From: Rathayibacter sp. VKM Ac-2857
Lineage (GTDB): Bacteria; Actinomycetota; Actinomycetes; Actinomycetales; Microbacteriaceae
DNA length: 64,000 bases
Reading direction: 5' to 3'
NCBI RefSeq assembly: GCF_013205025.1
Contig: NZ_JABMLE010000004.1
Location: forward strand, 494,946-558,945
Shown: piece after piece, positions 1-6,927 of the stretch
How positions within the stretch are numbered: the first letter of the stretch is position 1
Layout of the letters: the number at the start of each line of letters is the position of its first letter
The notes under the pieces: generated by a model
What the model saw: the letters and a program-made list of their open reading frames with translations, nothing else
What the model was told of the DNA's origin: nothing
Databases searched by the model: none
Position numbers and translations under genes: made by a program

Positions 1-801
1 CCCGGTCACCGAGTACGTGTAGAAGGCGACCGTGCCGCCCATCGTCACCGCGAAGCACAGGAGCAGCGGCCGCCACTGGTGGACGAGCAGCTCGCGCATC
101 GAGCCGTTCTGACGGGACCGCCCCGCTTTGACCGCGTCGATCTGCGTGGTCTCCAGCGACTCGTCCATGGTGCGCCGGAGCCAGAACACGACGACCGCCG
201 CGACGCCTCCGATGCCGAAGGCCACCCGCCAGCCCCAGGCGGAGATCGCCTCGTCGGGCAGGGTGGCGACCATCACGAGCAGCGTCAGCTGAGCGAGGAC
301 GTGCCCGCCGACGAGGGTGACGTAGTGGAACGACGAGAGGAAGCCGCGCCGGCCGGGAAGGGCCGCCTCGGACATGTAGGTGGCGCTCGTCCCGTACTCC
401 CCGCCGGTGGCGAAGCCCTGCAGCAGTCGTGCGAGGACCAGGATCACCACCGCTCCCCCGCCGATCGACTCGGCCGTCGGCGCGAAGGCGACGAGGAGGG
501 AGCAGGCGGCCATCAGGGAGACCGAGATCGTCAGCGCGAGTCGGCGCCCGTGCCGGTCCGCGAAGCGGCCGAAGAACCAGGAGCCGATCGGCCGCATGAG
601 GAAGGTGACCGCGAAGATGGCCCAGATGTAGAGCGTCGAGTTCTTCTCGCCCGGAGCGAAGAACTGCGATTCGAAGTAGAAGGCGAAGACGGAGTAGACG
701 TAGACGTCGTACCACTCGACGAGATTGCCCGCGGAGCCCTTCAACGTGTTGGAGATGGAGCGGCGGAGGCTGCTGGGGATCTTCGTCGTCGTCGTCGACA
801 T
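1..801 (-). CDS. MFS transporter, metabolite:H+ symporter type (partial, C-terminus off window)
   Basis: The first 267 codons of a major-facilitator permease; the gene runs off the left edge, so the C-terminal half is missing. The protein starts MSTTTTKIPSSLRRS, followed by the NLVEWYDVYVYSVFAFYF segment typical of the MHS subfamily (alpha-ketoglutarate, shikimate, proline/betaine and aromatic-acid symporters) in its first membrane helix. The loop between helices 2 and 3 reads FGRFADRHGRR, the MFS signature, and GFATGGEYGTSATYMSEAA is the conserved helix-4 region of MHS transporters. The substrate cannot be told from the fragment. It is transcribed away from the lipoprotein gene at 1057. ATG at 801 is the only start upstream of the first helix. 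Confidence 0.9.
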   Translation of the reverse strand, partial: MSTTTTKIPSSLRRSISNTLKGSAGNLVEWYDVYVYSVFAFYFESQFFAPGEKNSTLYIWAIFAVTFLMRPIGSWFFGRFADRHGRRLALTISVSLMAACSLLVAFAPTAESIGGGAVVILVLARLLQGFATGGEYGTSATYMSEAALPGRRGFLSSFHYVTLVGGHVLAQLTLLVMVATLPDEAISAWGWRVAFGIGGVAAVVVFWLRRTMDESLETTQIDAVKAGRSRQNGSMRELLVHQWRPLLLCFAVTMGGTVAFYTYSVTG

Positions 802-1023
802 GATGGTCCGATCATCAAGGGTTTCCGGATGGGAAGGGGTCTCGGGACGATGAGGGAGCTGCGGCGTCGTCGCCGTCGGCGCTCCGCGTCGCCACGAGCC
901 CAGGGGCATCTCTACCGCATTCCCGGCGGCGGATCCGGAAACCTAACGGTCTCCTGACGCGATCGAGTTCGAACCGCGACGAGGTCGGCTGCGTCTCGCG
1001 CCAGTCAGGCAGCGAAGCCGACC

Positions 1024-1038
1024 AGACCAGTATGGTCT
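1024..1038. promoter_or_regulatory. palindrome upstream of lipoprotein gene, probable operator
   Basis: A perfect inverted repeat AGACCA-gta-TGGTCT lies 18 bp before the start codon at 1057 and encloses TATGGT, a plausible -10 hexamer. This layout suits a repressor site controlling the five-gene cassette at 1057-5085. No regulator gene is adjacent, so the binding protein is unknown. The rest of the 802-1056 gap shows no convincing gene. Confidence 0.4.
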
Positions 1039-1056
1039 CTCGGTGGAGGTAGACAC

Positions 1057-1734
1057 ATGAGGATCCGTACTGAGAACTCGCTGAGGTCATCGGCGCCGAG
1101 GGCTCTTGCCGTCGTTTCGATCGTCACCATCGCCGCTTCGCTCTCCGGGTGCTCAGCGGGAGACGCCGCGCCGCCGAAGCCCACTGTCGCTCCGCTCCCG
1201 GCTGCTGAGGTGGAGCGCGCACTGGCCGAGAAGCAGGATCAAGACTGGGATCTGCTGGCAGTCAAGTATCCAGACGCGGTCCGACCCGAGGTCGACGTGA
1301 TCCGCACCGTGAACCCCGAGGAGTCGACGTCAGCGATCGCCGCCTGCATGGTCTCAGCCGGCTTCCCGGAGACCAAGGCCGATTCCGACGGCAGCCTCAA
1401 CTACGGTTCCTTCCCCACGGCGCAGACGCGGACTCACGACATCAGCCTGTTCGTGTGCGAATCGCAGTATCCGATGGATCCGAGATTCGACACGGCAACG
1501 AGCGAGGCGCAGTACGAGTTCCTTTACCACTACTACGCGCACGACCTCTCCGAGTGCCTGGAGAGTCACGGCATCGACGTGCCGGAGGCGCCCACCTACG
1601 AGACCTTCCGCGACACCATCGATTCGCGAGAGGCGTGGAACCCCTACCTCAGTTTCGAACCCACCGGGGATACGCAGTGGCTCGCCGTGAACAAGGACTG
1701 CCCGGAGACGCCTCCGGGCTACTTCGGCGAGTGA
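1057..1734 (+). CDS. cysteine-rich lipoprotein, function unknown
   Basis: A 225-residue protein with a lipoprotein signal: basic N-terminus, hydrophobic stretch and lipobox LSGC, so Cys32 would be lipidated and the protein tethered outside the membrane. A Pro/Ala-rich linker follows. The folded part carries four more cysteines (AACMVSAGF, LFVCESQY, SECLESHG, NKDCPE), enough for two disulfides, and aromatic-rich helices. A good ribosome site (GGAGGT) precedes the ATG. No enzyme motif is visible. It is the first gene of a co-directional cassette with a small secreted peptide and a MacA/MacB-like exporter, so it could be an immunity or receptor lipoprotein for that peptide; this role is inferred from position only. 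Confidence 0.75.
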   Translation: MRIRTENSLRSSAPRALAVVSIVTIAASLSGCSAGDAAPPKPTVAPLPAAEVERALAEKQDQDWDLLAVKYPDAVRPEVDVIRTVNPEESTSAIAACMVSAGFPETKADSDGSLNYGSFPTAQTRTHDISLFVCESQYPMDPRFDTATSEAQYEFLYHYYAHDLSECLESHGIDVPEAPTYETFRDTIDSREAWNPYLSFEPTGDTQWLAVNKDCPETPPGYFGE

Positions 1735-1823
1735 CGAGCGCTTCACTGCTCCACATGCCTGATTACTGCGACCGCCTTCACCCACGTCACGGATTTCGTG
1801 GCAGAAACAGAATGGAGAACATG

Positions 1824-2171
1824 ATGAGAAAATCACGTCCAGCAGCAGCAGCAGTGGCTCTGGTGGGGGGAATTGCTTTGGCGCTGATAGTCCCGGCGCC
1901 GGCCAACGCTGCGTCCTATTCGTGCGGTGGCACTCGCACAGTCGGCATCTCGGCGGTCTACTCGACGTCGAGCGACGGGGACGGGGGGATTCTCCACGGG
2001 TACGAGTCGACCAATGGTCGGACCTACGGCAAGGATTTCAGTTCACCCGCCAAATTGCCGGGTTCCCACAGAACATTCTCCCAGTCGGCGTTCCGCGGCG
2101 TTTCGAGCTGGAGTGTGGGAACCAACGGCACGGCCAGCCTGAACAGCTCGGGCGCGAGCTGCTACCAATGA
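1824..2171 (+). CDS. small secreted peptide with two cysteines, bacteriocin-like candidate
   Basis: A 115-residue precursor: a signal peptide of about 29 residues ending PAPANA and a mature part of about 86 residues starting ASYSCGG and ending GASCYQ. Only two cysteines occur, one near each end of the mature peptide, so a single disulfide could close almost the whole chain. The mature part is rich in Ser, Gly and Thr, with a YSTSSDGDGG...H segment and a late SAFRGVSSWSVG segment. The spacing of these aromatic/His positions loosely recalls lactococcin-972-type bacteriocins, but the similarity is too weak to assign. GGAG at 1814-1817 favours ATG 1824 (or 1821) over ATG 1812. Next downstream is a peptide-type ABC exporter. 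Confidence 0.65.
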   Translation: MRKSRPAAAAVALVGGIALALIVPAPANAASYSCGGTRTVGISAVYSTSSDGDGGILHGYESTNGRTYGKDFSSPAKLPGSHRTFSQSAFRGVSSWSVGTNGTASLNSSGASCYQ

Positions 2172-2270
2172 TCGAGATCTCTGCCTCGATCAGCGACGGC
2201 TGATCAGGCGCGACCGGTCGGAGGTGACAGCCGCCCTCCGACCGATCTCTGTAAGAAAAGGAGTGTGCTG

Positions 2271-3359
2271 GTGAAAGCCGATCGATCGCCTCGGAGACGT
2301 CTTCTCTCTCCCGTCGCCGCACTCGCCTGCTGCCTGGTGGTGATGGCCGGGGCGGCGGGCCTCTGGGCCGGAGCGGTGATCTTCACGCCGGCAGAGGAGG
2401 TCGTGCCGGTGACCGACTACACGACCGCCGTCGCTCGCGCGGGTGCTGTCAGCGCGTCGGTGGACCTGGTGGCGACCGCCCACTGGAGCCAGTCGCCCGC
2501 GGGAACCAATTCGGCACACGGCACGGTGACGACGGTCAGTCACGTTCCCGGTGAGGTCGCCGATCAGGGCGAGGAGCTCTACTCCGTGGACCTTCGGCCC
2601 GTGGTTCTCGCGCGCGGCGTGATTCCCGCGTTCCGGGACATCGACGGGACGAGCGAGGGCGAGGACGTGGAGCAGCTGCAGGAGCTGCTGGGCGACCTCG
2701 GGTATTACCGCGGTGCTGCGGACGGTGCGCCCGGACCGCGCACCGCGGCGGCGATCAAGGAGTGGCAGAAGGCTGCAGGATTCCCGGTGGACGGCGTCGT
2801 CCGACGGGGCGATCTGGTCTTCGTGCCCGAAGTGCCGACCCGGCTGGTCGTCGACGAGACCCTCATCACTCGAGGAGCCGTGGTCTCGGGCGGCGAGGTC
2901 GTCGCGAGGACGCTGCCGAGGACGCCGACGTTCTCCGTCACGGCGACAGCGGCCCAGGCCGCTCAGATCGGCGTGGGAGTCGCGGCGGAGATCACCGGAC
3001 CGGACGGACCCTGGCGGGCGGTCACGACGGTCCAGGAGGTGAAGCCCGAGGTCGGGGTGTCGATAGCGCTCGCCGGCGTGGACGGCGAGATCATCTGCGG
3101 CGAGGAGTGCGCGGATCTCGACGTGACTCAGGACACCCTACTCCCCGTCGTCCTCACGACGACACCCGAGACGTCGGGTCTGACCGTCCCGACCGCGAGC
3201 ATCCGGACCGACGTGAACGGGGATCTCGAAGTGACGGACTCGGCCGGCGAGAGACATCGTGTGGACGTCGTCGCTGCAGCCAAGGGCATCTCGGTCGTGA
3301 CCGGCCTCGTGGAAGGCACGGAAGTGCGCGTCTACGGCGACGACGCTGCACCCCGATGA
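2271..3359 (+). CDS. MacA/HlyD-like efflux adaptor with peptidoglycan-binding domain
   Basis: A 362-residue membrane-fusion-like protein. One membrane helix lies near residues 12-37, followed by an extracytoplasmic part. A PG_binding_1 domain occupies about 125-175 (DVEQLQELLGDLGYYRG...GPRTAAAIKEWQKAAGF), and beta-rich lipoyl/barrel-type segments flank it. In Gram-positive bacteria such proteins partner MacB-like ABC transporters and probably contact the wall. The start is set at GTG 2271, seven bases after AAAAGGAG; GTG 2265 lies almost on that ribosome site. The stop overlaps the ATPase start (ATGA), showing translational coupling. Its cargo is plausibly the peptide encoded just upstream. 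Confidence 0.85.
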   Translation: MKADRSPRRRLLSPVAALACCLVVMAGAAGLWAGAVIFTPAEEVVPVTDYTTAVARAGAVSASVDLVATAHWSQSPAGTNSAHGTVTTVSHVPGEVADQGEELYSVDLRPVVLARGVIPAFRDIDGTSEGEDVEQLQELLGDLGYYRGAADGAPGPRTAAAIKEWQKAAGFPVDGVVRRGDLVFVPEVPTRLVVDETLITRGAVVSGGEVVARTLPRTPTFSVTATAAQAAQIGVGVAAEITGPDGPWRAVTTVQEVKPEVGVSIALAGVDGEIICGEECADLDVTQDTLLPVVLTTTPETSGLTVPTASIRTDVNGDLEVTDSAGERHRVDVVAAAKGISVVTGLVEGTEVRVYGDDAAPR

Positions 3360-3988
3360 TCACCGCTGAGAGCATCGACTTCAGCTATCGACGCGGCCCC
3401 CGAGTCCTGTCCGACTTCAGCGCTGTCGTGATGCCCTCCGAGATGGTCGCGATCACCGGCCCATCGGGAAGGGGAAAGTCGACCCTGCTCTACGTCCTGG
3501 GCCTGATGGCGACTCCGGAATCGGGACGGATCCGGATCGATGGCATCGACGTCAGTGGCCTGAGTGATCGATCGAGGGCGGAGTACCGCGCGGAGAACAT
3601 CGGGTTCGTTTTCCAAGACGCCGCTCTGGATCCCACGAGAACGGTCCTCGACAACATCGTCGAGACTTCTCTCTATCAAGGGCGCAGGAACAAGGCGGTG
3701 GAACTCACGGCGCACGGCCTGATGGAGCGCTTCGGCGTCGCCCTGCGCGCCTCGGCGAGACCCCACCAGGTCTCCGGCGGCCAGGCGCAGCGGATAGCAC
3801 TGTGCCGGGCGCTCATCAACGATCCGACGATCATCCTCGCGGACGAGCCGACGGGGAATCTCGATCCCGACTCCGCGGCGGTGGTCGTCGACGCACTGCG
3901 AGAGCGCGCCCGATCGGGTTCGTGCGTGATCGTGGTCACTCACGACGAGACGGTCGTCGCCTCCTGCGACCGGAGGATCAGCCTGTGA
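3356..3988 (+). CDS. ABC transporter ATPase, MacB/LolD type
   Basis: A compact 210-residue ATPase. Walker A GPSGRGKST lies near residue 38, the Q-loop FVFQDAALD follows, the signature is VSGGQAQR, Walker B plus D-loop is IILADEPTGNLD, and the switch histidine is in VVTHDE. The size and the EPTGNLD sequence match the LolD/MacB/FtsE branch, which works with FtsX-type permeases to move lipoproteins, antibiotics or peptides rather than importing solutes. It overlaps the adaptor by ATGA and the permease by GTGA, so the three are one translational unit and presumably one exporter complex. Confidence 0.92.
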   Translation: MITAESIDFSYRRGPRVLSDFSAVVMPSEMVAITGPSGRGKSTLLYVLGLMATPESGRIRIDGIDVSGLSDRSRAEYRAENIGFVFQDAALDPTRTVLDNIVETSLYQGRRNKAVELTAHGLMERFGVALRASARPHQVSGGQAQRIALCRALINDPTIILADEPTGNLDPDSAAVVVDALRERARSGSCVIVVTHDETVVASCDRRISL

Positions 3989-5085
3989 GGCGGAGATTCG
4001 TCCTGCCCGTGCTCCGGGAAGCCCTCGCCTCCTCGATCGCGCAACCGGTGGCCTCTCTCCTCACTCTGGTGATGGTGGTGGCGATGTGCGCCGGGATCGT
4101 TCTGACGACCGGGCGGACCGTGGGTACGGAGCAGAGCGTCATCGCGACAGTGGATTCGGTGGGGACGCGTTCCATCCTGGTCCGAGGGGAGGCAGAGGCG
4201 GGCCTGTCCTCGGACGCACTGGAGAGGATCTCCCGACTCTCCGGCGTGCAGTGGGCCGCAGCGTTCTCGGATGCCAGTGACGTCGGCAACTCCCGGATCG
4301 CGGAGGGGAGGAAGGTGGCGCTTCGATCGGTGTGGTCGTCCGACTTCGCAGAGCTGGGAATCGAGGTGGGGCGGTTCCCCAGCGGCTCGGCGTGGGCGTC
4401 CGAGGAGGCTCTCGCCACTCTGGGCTTCGCCGAGCAGACCGGCTCGGTCTCTTCGGGCAGTGGAGCCGGGGTCGACGTCGTCGGGACCTTCGCCCCGTCC
4501 GAGTACCTGTCCTTCCTCGGCCCGTCCGTCCTGGTCCCGATGCCGCCGTCCTCGACCAGGAGTGTCGGCTATCTGATCGTCATCGCGTCGGAATCCGAGA
4601 CGATCCGCCCGCTGACGCGATCGATCGGCTCCCTTCTGGCTCCGGCGAACCCGCAGGTCGTCACCGTGACGACGAGCGCTCGGTACGCGGACCTGCGGGC
4701 CGTTCTCGAGGGCACTCTCGGGGGTTTCGGGCGAGATCTCGTGGTTCTCATCGCCGGCGCGGGCGCGGTCCTGGTCGGTGCGACGCAGTACGGTCTCGTC
4801 CAGATGAGGCGGAAGGACTTCGGACGTCGTAGGGCTCTCGGCGCCACGAGAGGCCTGATCGTCCTGCTCGTCGTCTGTCAGGTCCTTCTCGTCGCGACGA
4901 TCGGCGCTCTTCTGGGCACGGTGGGATCCGCCGTGTTCCTAGTGGCCGGCGGCGACCCGCTTCCCGGCATCGACTTCCTGGTCGCCACGGGCGCTCTGGC
5001 GATCGTGGTCTCCGTCTTCGCCGCGCTTCTCCCCGCTCAGAGGGCGGCGAGCAGGGATCCGCTGCACGAGCTGCGAGTGCCGTGA
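3985..5085 (+). CDS. ABC transporter permease, FtsX/MacB-like
   Basis: A 366-residue permease with the four-helix FtsX layout: one helix near residues 24-43, a large extracytoplasmic domain of about 200 residues, then helices near 248-268, 290-315 and 325-350, ending with the usual AASRDPLHELR tail. The loop RRKDFGRRRALGATRGLI between helices 2 and 3 is the coupling segment typical of the family. GTG start overlaps the ATPase stop by four bases. With the adaptor and ATPase it should form a tripartite exporter or a mechanotransmission complex. Convergent to the lactonase gene, with a hairpin between them. Confidence 0.9.
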   Translation: MRRRFVLPVLREALASSIAQPVASLLTLVMVVAMCAGIVLTTGRTVGTEQSVIATVDSVGTRSILVRGEAEAGLSSDALERISRLSGVQWAAAFSDASDVGNSRIAEGRKVALRSVWSSDFAELGIEVGRFPSGSAWASEEALATLGFAEQTGSVSSGSGAGVDVVGTFAPSEYLSFLGPSVLVPMPPSSTRSVGYLIVIASESETIRPLTRSIGSLLAPANPQVVTVTTSARYADLRAVLEGTLGGFGRDLVVLIAGAGAVLVGATQYGLVQMRRKDFGRRRALGATRGLIVLLVVCQVLLVATIGALLGTVGSAVFLVAGGDPLPGIDFLVATGALAIVVSVFAALLPAQRAASRDPLHELRVP

Positions 5086-5160
5086 TCCTGAGGGATCCCG
5101 CTCGAGGACGAAGCCCCGTGCGACCCGCCCCGCTTGCCGGCCCCCGATCGACGCGCTCCT

Positions 5161-5217
5161 CCATTCGCCAGGATCTGCGGTTCCGACCCGCGGAGAACAG
5201 CAGATCCTGTCGAATGG
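5161..5217. terminator. long inverted repeat between convergent genes, likely bidirectional terminator
   Basis: Arms 5161-5178 and 5200-5217 pair at 17 of 18 positions (left arm CCATTCGCCAGGATCTGC) around a 21-base loop, and the inner bases can add a few pairs (GTTC/GAAC). It sits between the end of the exporter operon (5085) and the end of the minus-strand lactonase gene (5230), as expected for a terminator serving both strands. No T-run follows, so it may work with Rho or be a dispersed repeat. Confidence 0.5.
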
Positions 5218-5229
5218 CGGACGGATTCG

Positions 5230-6168
5230 CTACGCGGTGGTGGTCTGCGGCGCCCGCGTGCGCGTCCGCAGCCGGTACAGGCTGGTGGTGGCGACGATGA
5301 AGAGGTCGGTGCCGTCCGTTCCGCCGAAGCAGACGTTCGCCACGACCTCCGGCACGGGCACGAAGAGCAGCTCGGCGCCGTCCGGGGCGAAGACGTGCAC
5401 ACCGTCGCCGGCGGAGGACCACACCCGGCCGCGCTCGTCGACGGCGATCCCGTCGGGGAAGCCCTGCTCGGTCTCCGCGAAGAGCCGCCCGTTGCGGGTG
5501 CCGACGCCGCCGTCGACGACGTCGTAGGCGCGGATCCAGTGGCCCGGGCCGTCCTCGAGGCTCATCGCCGTGTCGGTCACGTAGACCGTCGCGCCGTCGG
5601 GCGAGAAGGCGATGCCGTTCGGCTGCACGATGTCGGTGACGACCGGCGCGAGGCCGTCCTCTTCGCTCCAGCGGAACACCCAGCGCGCACCGTACTCGCG
5701 CTCGCCGGGGTGCCCCTCGGCCGGCTGCCGGATGCCGTAGTCCGGATCGGTGAACCAGTAGGAGCCGTCGGGAGCGACCGCGACGTCGTTGGGCGAGTTC
5801 AGCCTTCCGCCGTTCCAGCTCGAGACGAGCTCCTCGACGGTGCCGTCCGGCCGCTCTCGCTCCAGCCGGCGCAGCCCGTGCGAGCACTGCACGACGCTCC
5901 CGTCCTCGTCCAGCAGCCGGCCGTTGGTGAACTCGACGCCCTCGCGGTGCACCGAGGTCTCCCCCGTGGCGCTGTCCCACTGCAGGATGCGGTCGTTCGG
6001 GATGTCGCTCCAGCGCAGGCCCCCTTCGGCCGGGATCCAGAGCGGACCCTCGCTCCAGACGGCGCCCGTCCACAGCCGCTCGAGTCCGCCGTCGCCCTGG
6101 AGGAGCGCCTCGTCGGGCGTCCGCCCCTCGTCGTCCGTCCTTCTCTCGTCCGCTGTCTCGTCGCTCAT
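5230..6168 (-). CDS. SMP-30/gluconolactonase/LRE family protein
   Basis: A 312-residue six-bladed beta-propeller of the SMP-30/gluconolactonase family, which hydrolyses sugar or other lactones using one divalent metal. Expected metal ligands are visible: Glu40 in WSEGPLW, Asn127 in NSPNDVAV, Asn184 in QPNGIAFSPDG and Asp239 in FPDGIAVDERG. There is no signal peptide, so it is cytoplasmic. ATG at 6168 overlaps the TetR stop (ATGA), so the longer upstream reading frame is not part of it and the two genes are one operon. The substrate is not evident; the TetR partner and divergent esterase suggest ester or lactone metabolism. Confidence 0.88.
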   Translation of the reverse strand: MSDETADERRTDDEGRTPDEALLQGDGGLERLWTGAVWSEGPLWIPAEGGLRWSDIPNDRILQWDSATGETSVHREGVEFTNGRLLDEDGSVVQCSHGLRRLERERPDGTVEELVSSWNGGRLNSPNDVAVAPDGSYWFTDPDYGIRQPAEGHPGEREYGARWVFRWSEEDGLAPVVTDIVQPNGIAFSPDGATVYVTDTAMSLEDGPGHWIRAYDVVDGGVGTRNGRLFAETEQGFPDGIAVDERGRVWSSAGDGVHVFAPDGAELLFVPVPEVVANVCFGGTDGTDLFIVATTSLYRLRTRTRAPQTTTA

Positions 6169-6851
6169 CGGCTCCCGCCCTCGCTCTCGATCGTGTCCCC
6201 GTGAGGGGCTGTCCCGATCGAGCCCACCGGATGCGCGGCCTCGACGGTCAGCCCGCGGAGTACCGCTGCGATCGTCACGCGCTGGGTGAGCGCCGCGTCG
6301 GCGTCCACCGGCCACTGGCTCACGGTGCCGACGTGCGCCGCGACGACGGCCTTGGCCAGTACGTACGGCTCGACGATCGGGATGCGGCCGTGCACGGCGG
6401 CGAGGGCGACGAAGCGCTCCCCCAGCTCGAGGGAGGCGCGGCCGTCGTCGATCAGCATCAGCGCGGCGAAGGCCGGGTCGGCGGCGGCCCGTGCCAGCAG
6501 CACCGATCGCAGGGAAAACCACTCGCGGCTGGTGGGCAGCGCGTCGAGGAGGGCGCGCACGGCGTCGTCGAGCGTCTCCGCGCGGCCGTCCTCCTGAACC
6601 TGGGCCTCGAGGGCGAGGTGGAGCCGCCGCCACACCCGCGCGGCCTGCTCCTCGTGCAGGGCGAGGTAGAGCTGGTCGACGCCGCCGAAGTTGGAGTAGA
6701 AGGCGCCGCGGGTGAAGCCGGCCTGGGCGCAGATGTCCTCGACGCGCTGGCTGATGGTGCCGCTGCTCTCGAAGAGGGTGGCGGCCGCCGTGAGGAGGCG
6801 TCGTCGCGTCTCGCTCCGACGCCGGACTGGGGTGGGCTCGCCGTTGTTCAC
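6165..6851 (-). CDS. TetR family transcriptional regulator
   Basis: A 228-residue TetR-type repressor. The N-terminal helix-turn-helix domain spans about residues 10-60 (TRRRLLTAAATLFESSG...VEDICAQAGFTRGAFYSNFGGVDQLYLAL), the hallmark GAFYxNF being intact. The C-terminal helical domain should bind the inducer. The gene is divergent from the carboxylesterase at 6911 with only 59 bp between them, and that gap contains a long palindrome, so the protein most likely represses both its own operon with the lactonase and the esterase. The ligand is unknown. Confidence 0.9.
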   Translation of the reverse strand: MNNGEPTPVRRRSETRRRLLTAAATLFESSGTISQRVEDICAQAGFTRGAFYSNFGGVDQLYLALHEEQAARVWRRLHLALEAQVQEDGRAETLDDAVRALLDALPTSREWFSLRSVLLARAAADPAFAALMLIDDGRASLELGERFVALAAVHGRIPIVEPYVLAKAVVAAHVGTVSQWPVDADAALTQRVTIAAVLRGLTVEAAHPVGSIGTAPHGDTIESEGGSR

Positions 6852-6890
6852 AGCGTCAGCCTAGGCGGGGCCTTGCTCGACGCGCACTTC

Positions 6891-6927
6891 TTCAGTACGT
6901 TCTGTATTCGATGCGAAACGTATTGAA
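6891..6927. promoter_or_regulatory. TetR-type operator overlapping the esterase start codon
   Basis: A 37-bp imperfect palindrome centred at 6909 in the TetR/esterase gap. The outer arms TTCAGTACGTT (6891-6901) and AACGTATTGAA (6917-6927) match at all but one position, and partial symmetry continues inward. The size is right for a site bound by one or two TetR dimers. It covers the ATG of the esterase gene at 6911. Confidence 0.6.

Noticed and set aside
79-957. 292-residue plus-strand frame opposite the MFS gene
   Set aside because: Low-complexity Asp/Arg/Gly-rich antisense shadow of a clear MFS coding sequence; similar shadows oppose nearly every gene in this high-GC window.
815-1090. 91-residue minus-strand frame before the lipoprotein gene
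   Set aside because: Arg/Ser-rich text without domain features; it overlaps the promoter region and start of the better supported plus-strand gene.
1824-2171. Firm assignment of the small peptide as lactococcin 972
   Set aside because: The characteristic tryptophan-glycine and YSNY-H motifs are not clearly present, and the two-cysteine layout is not a feature of that family.
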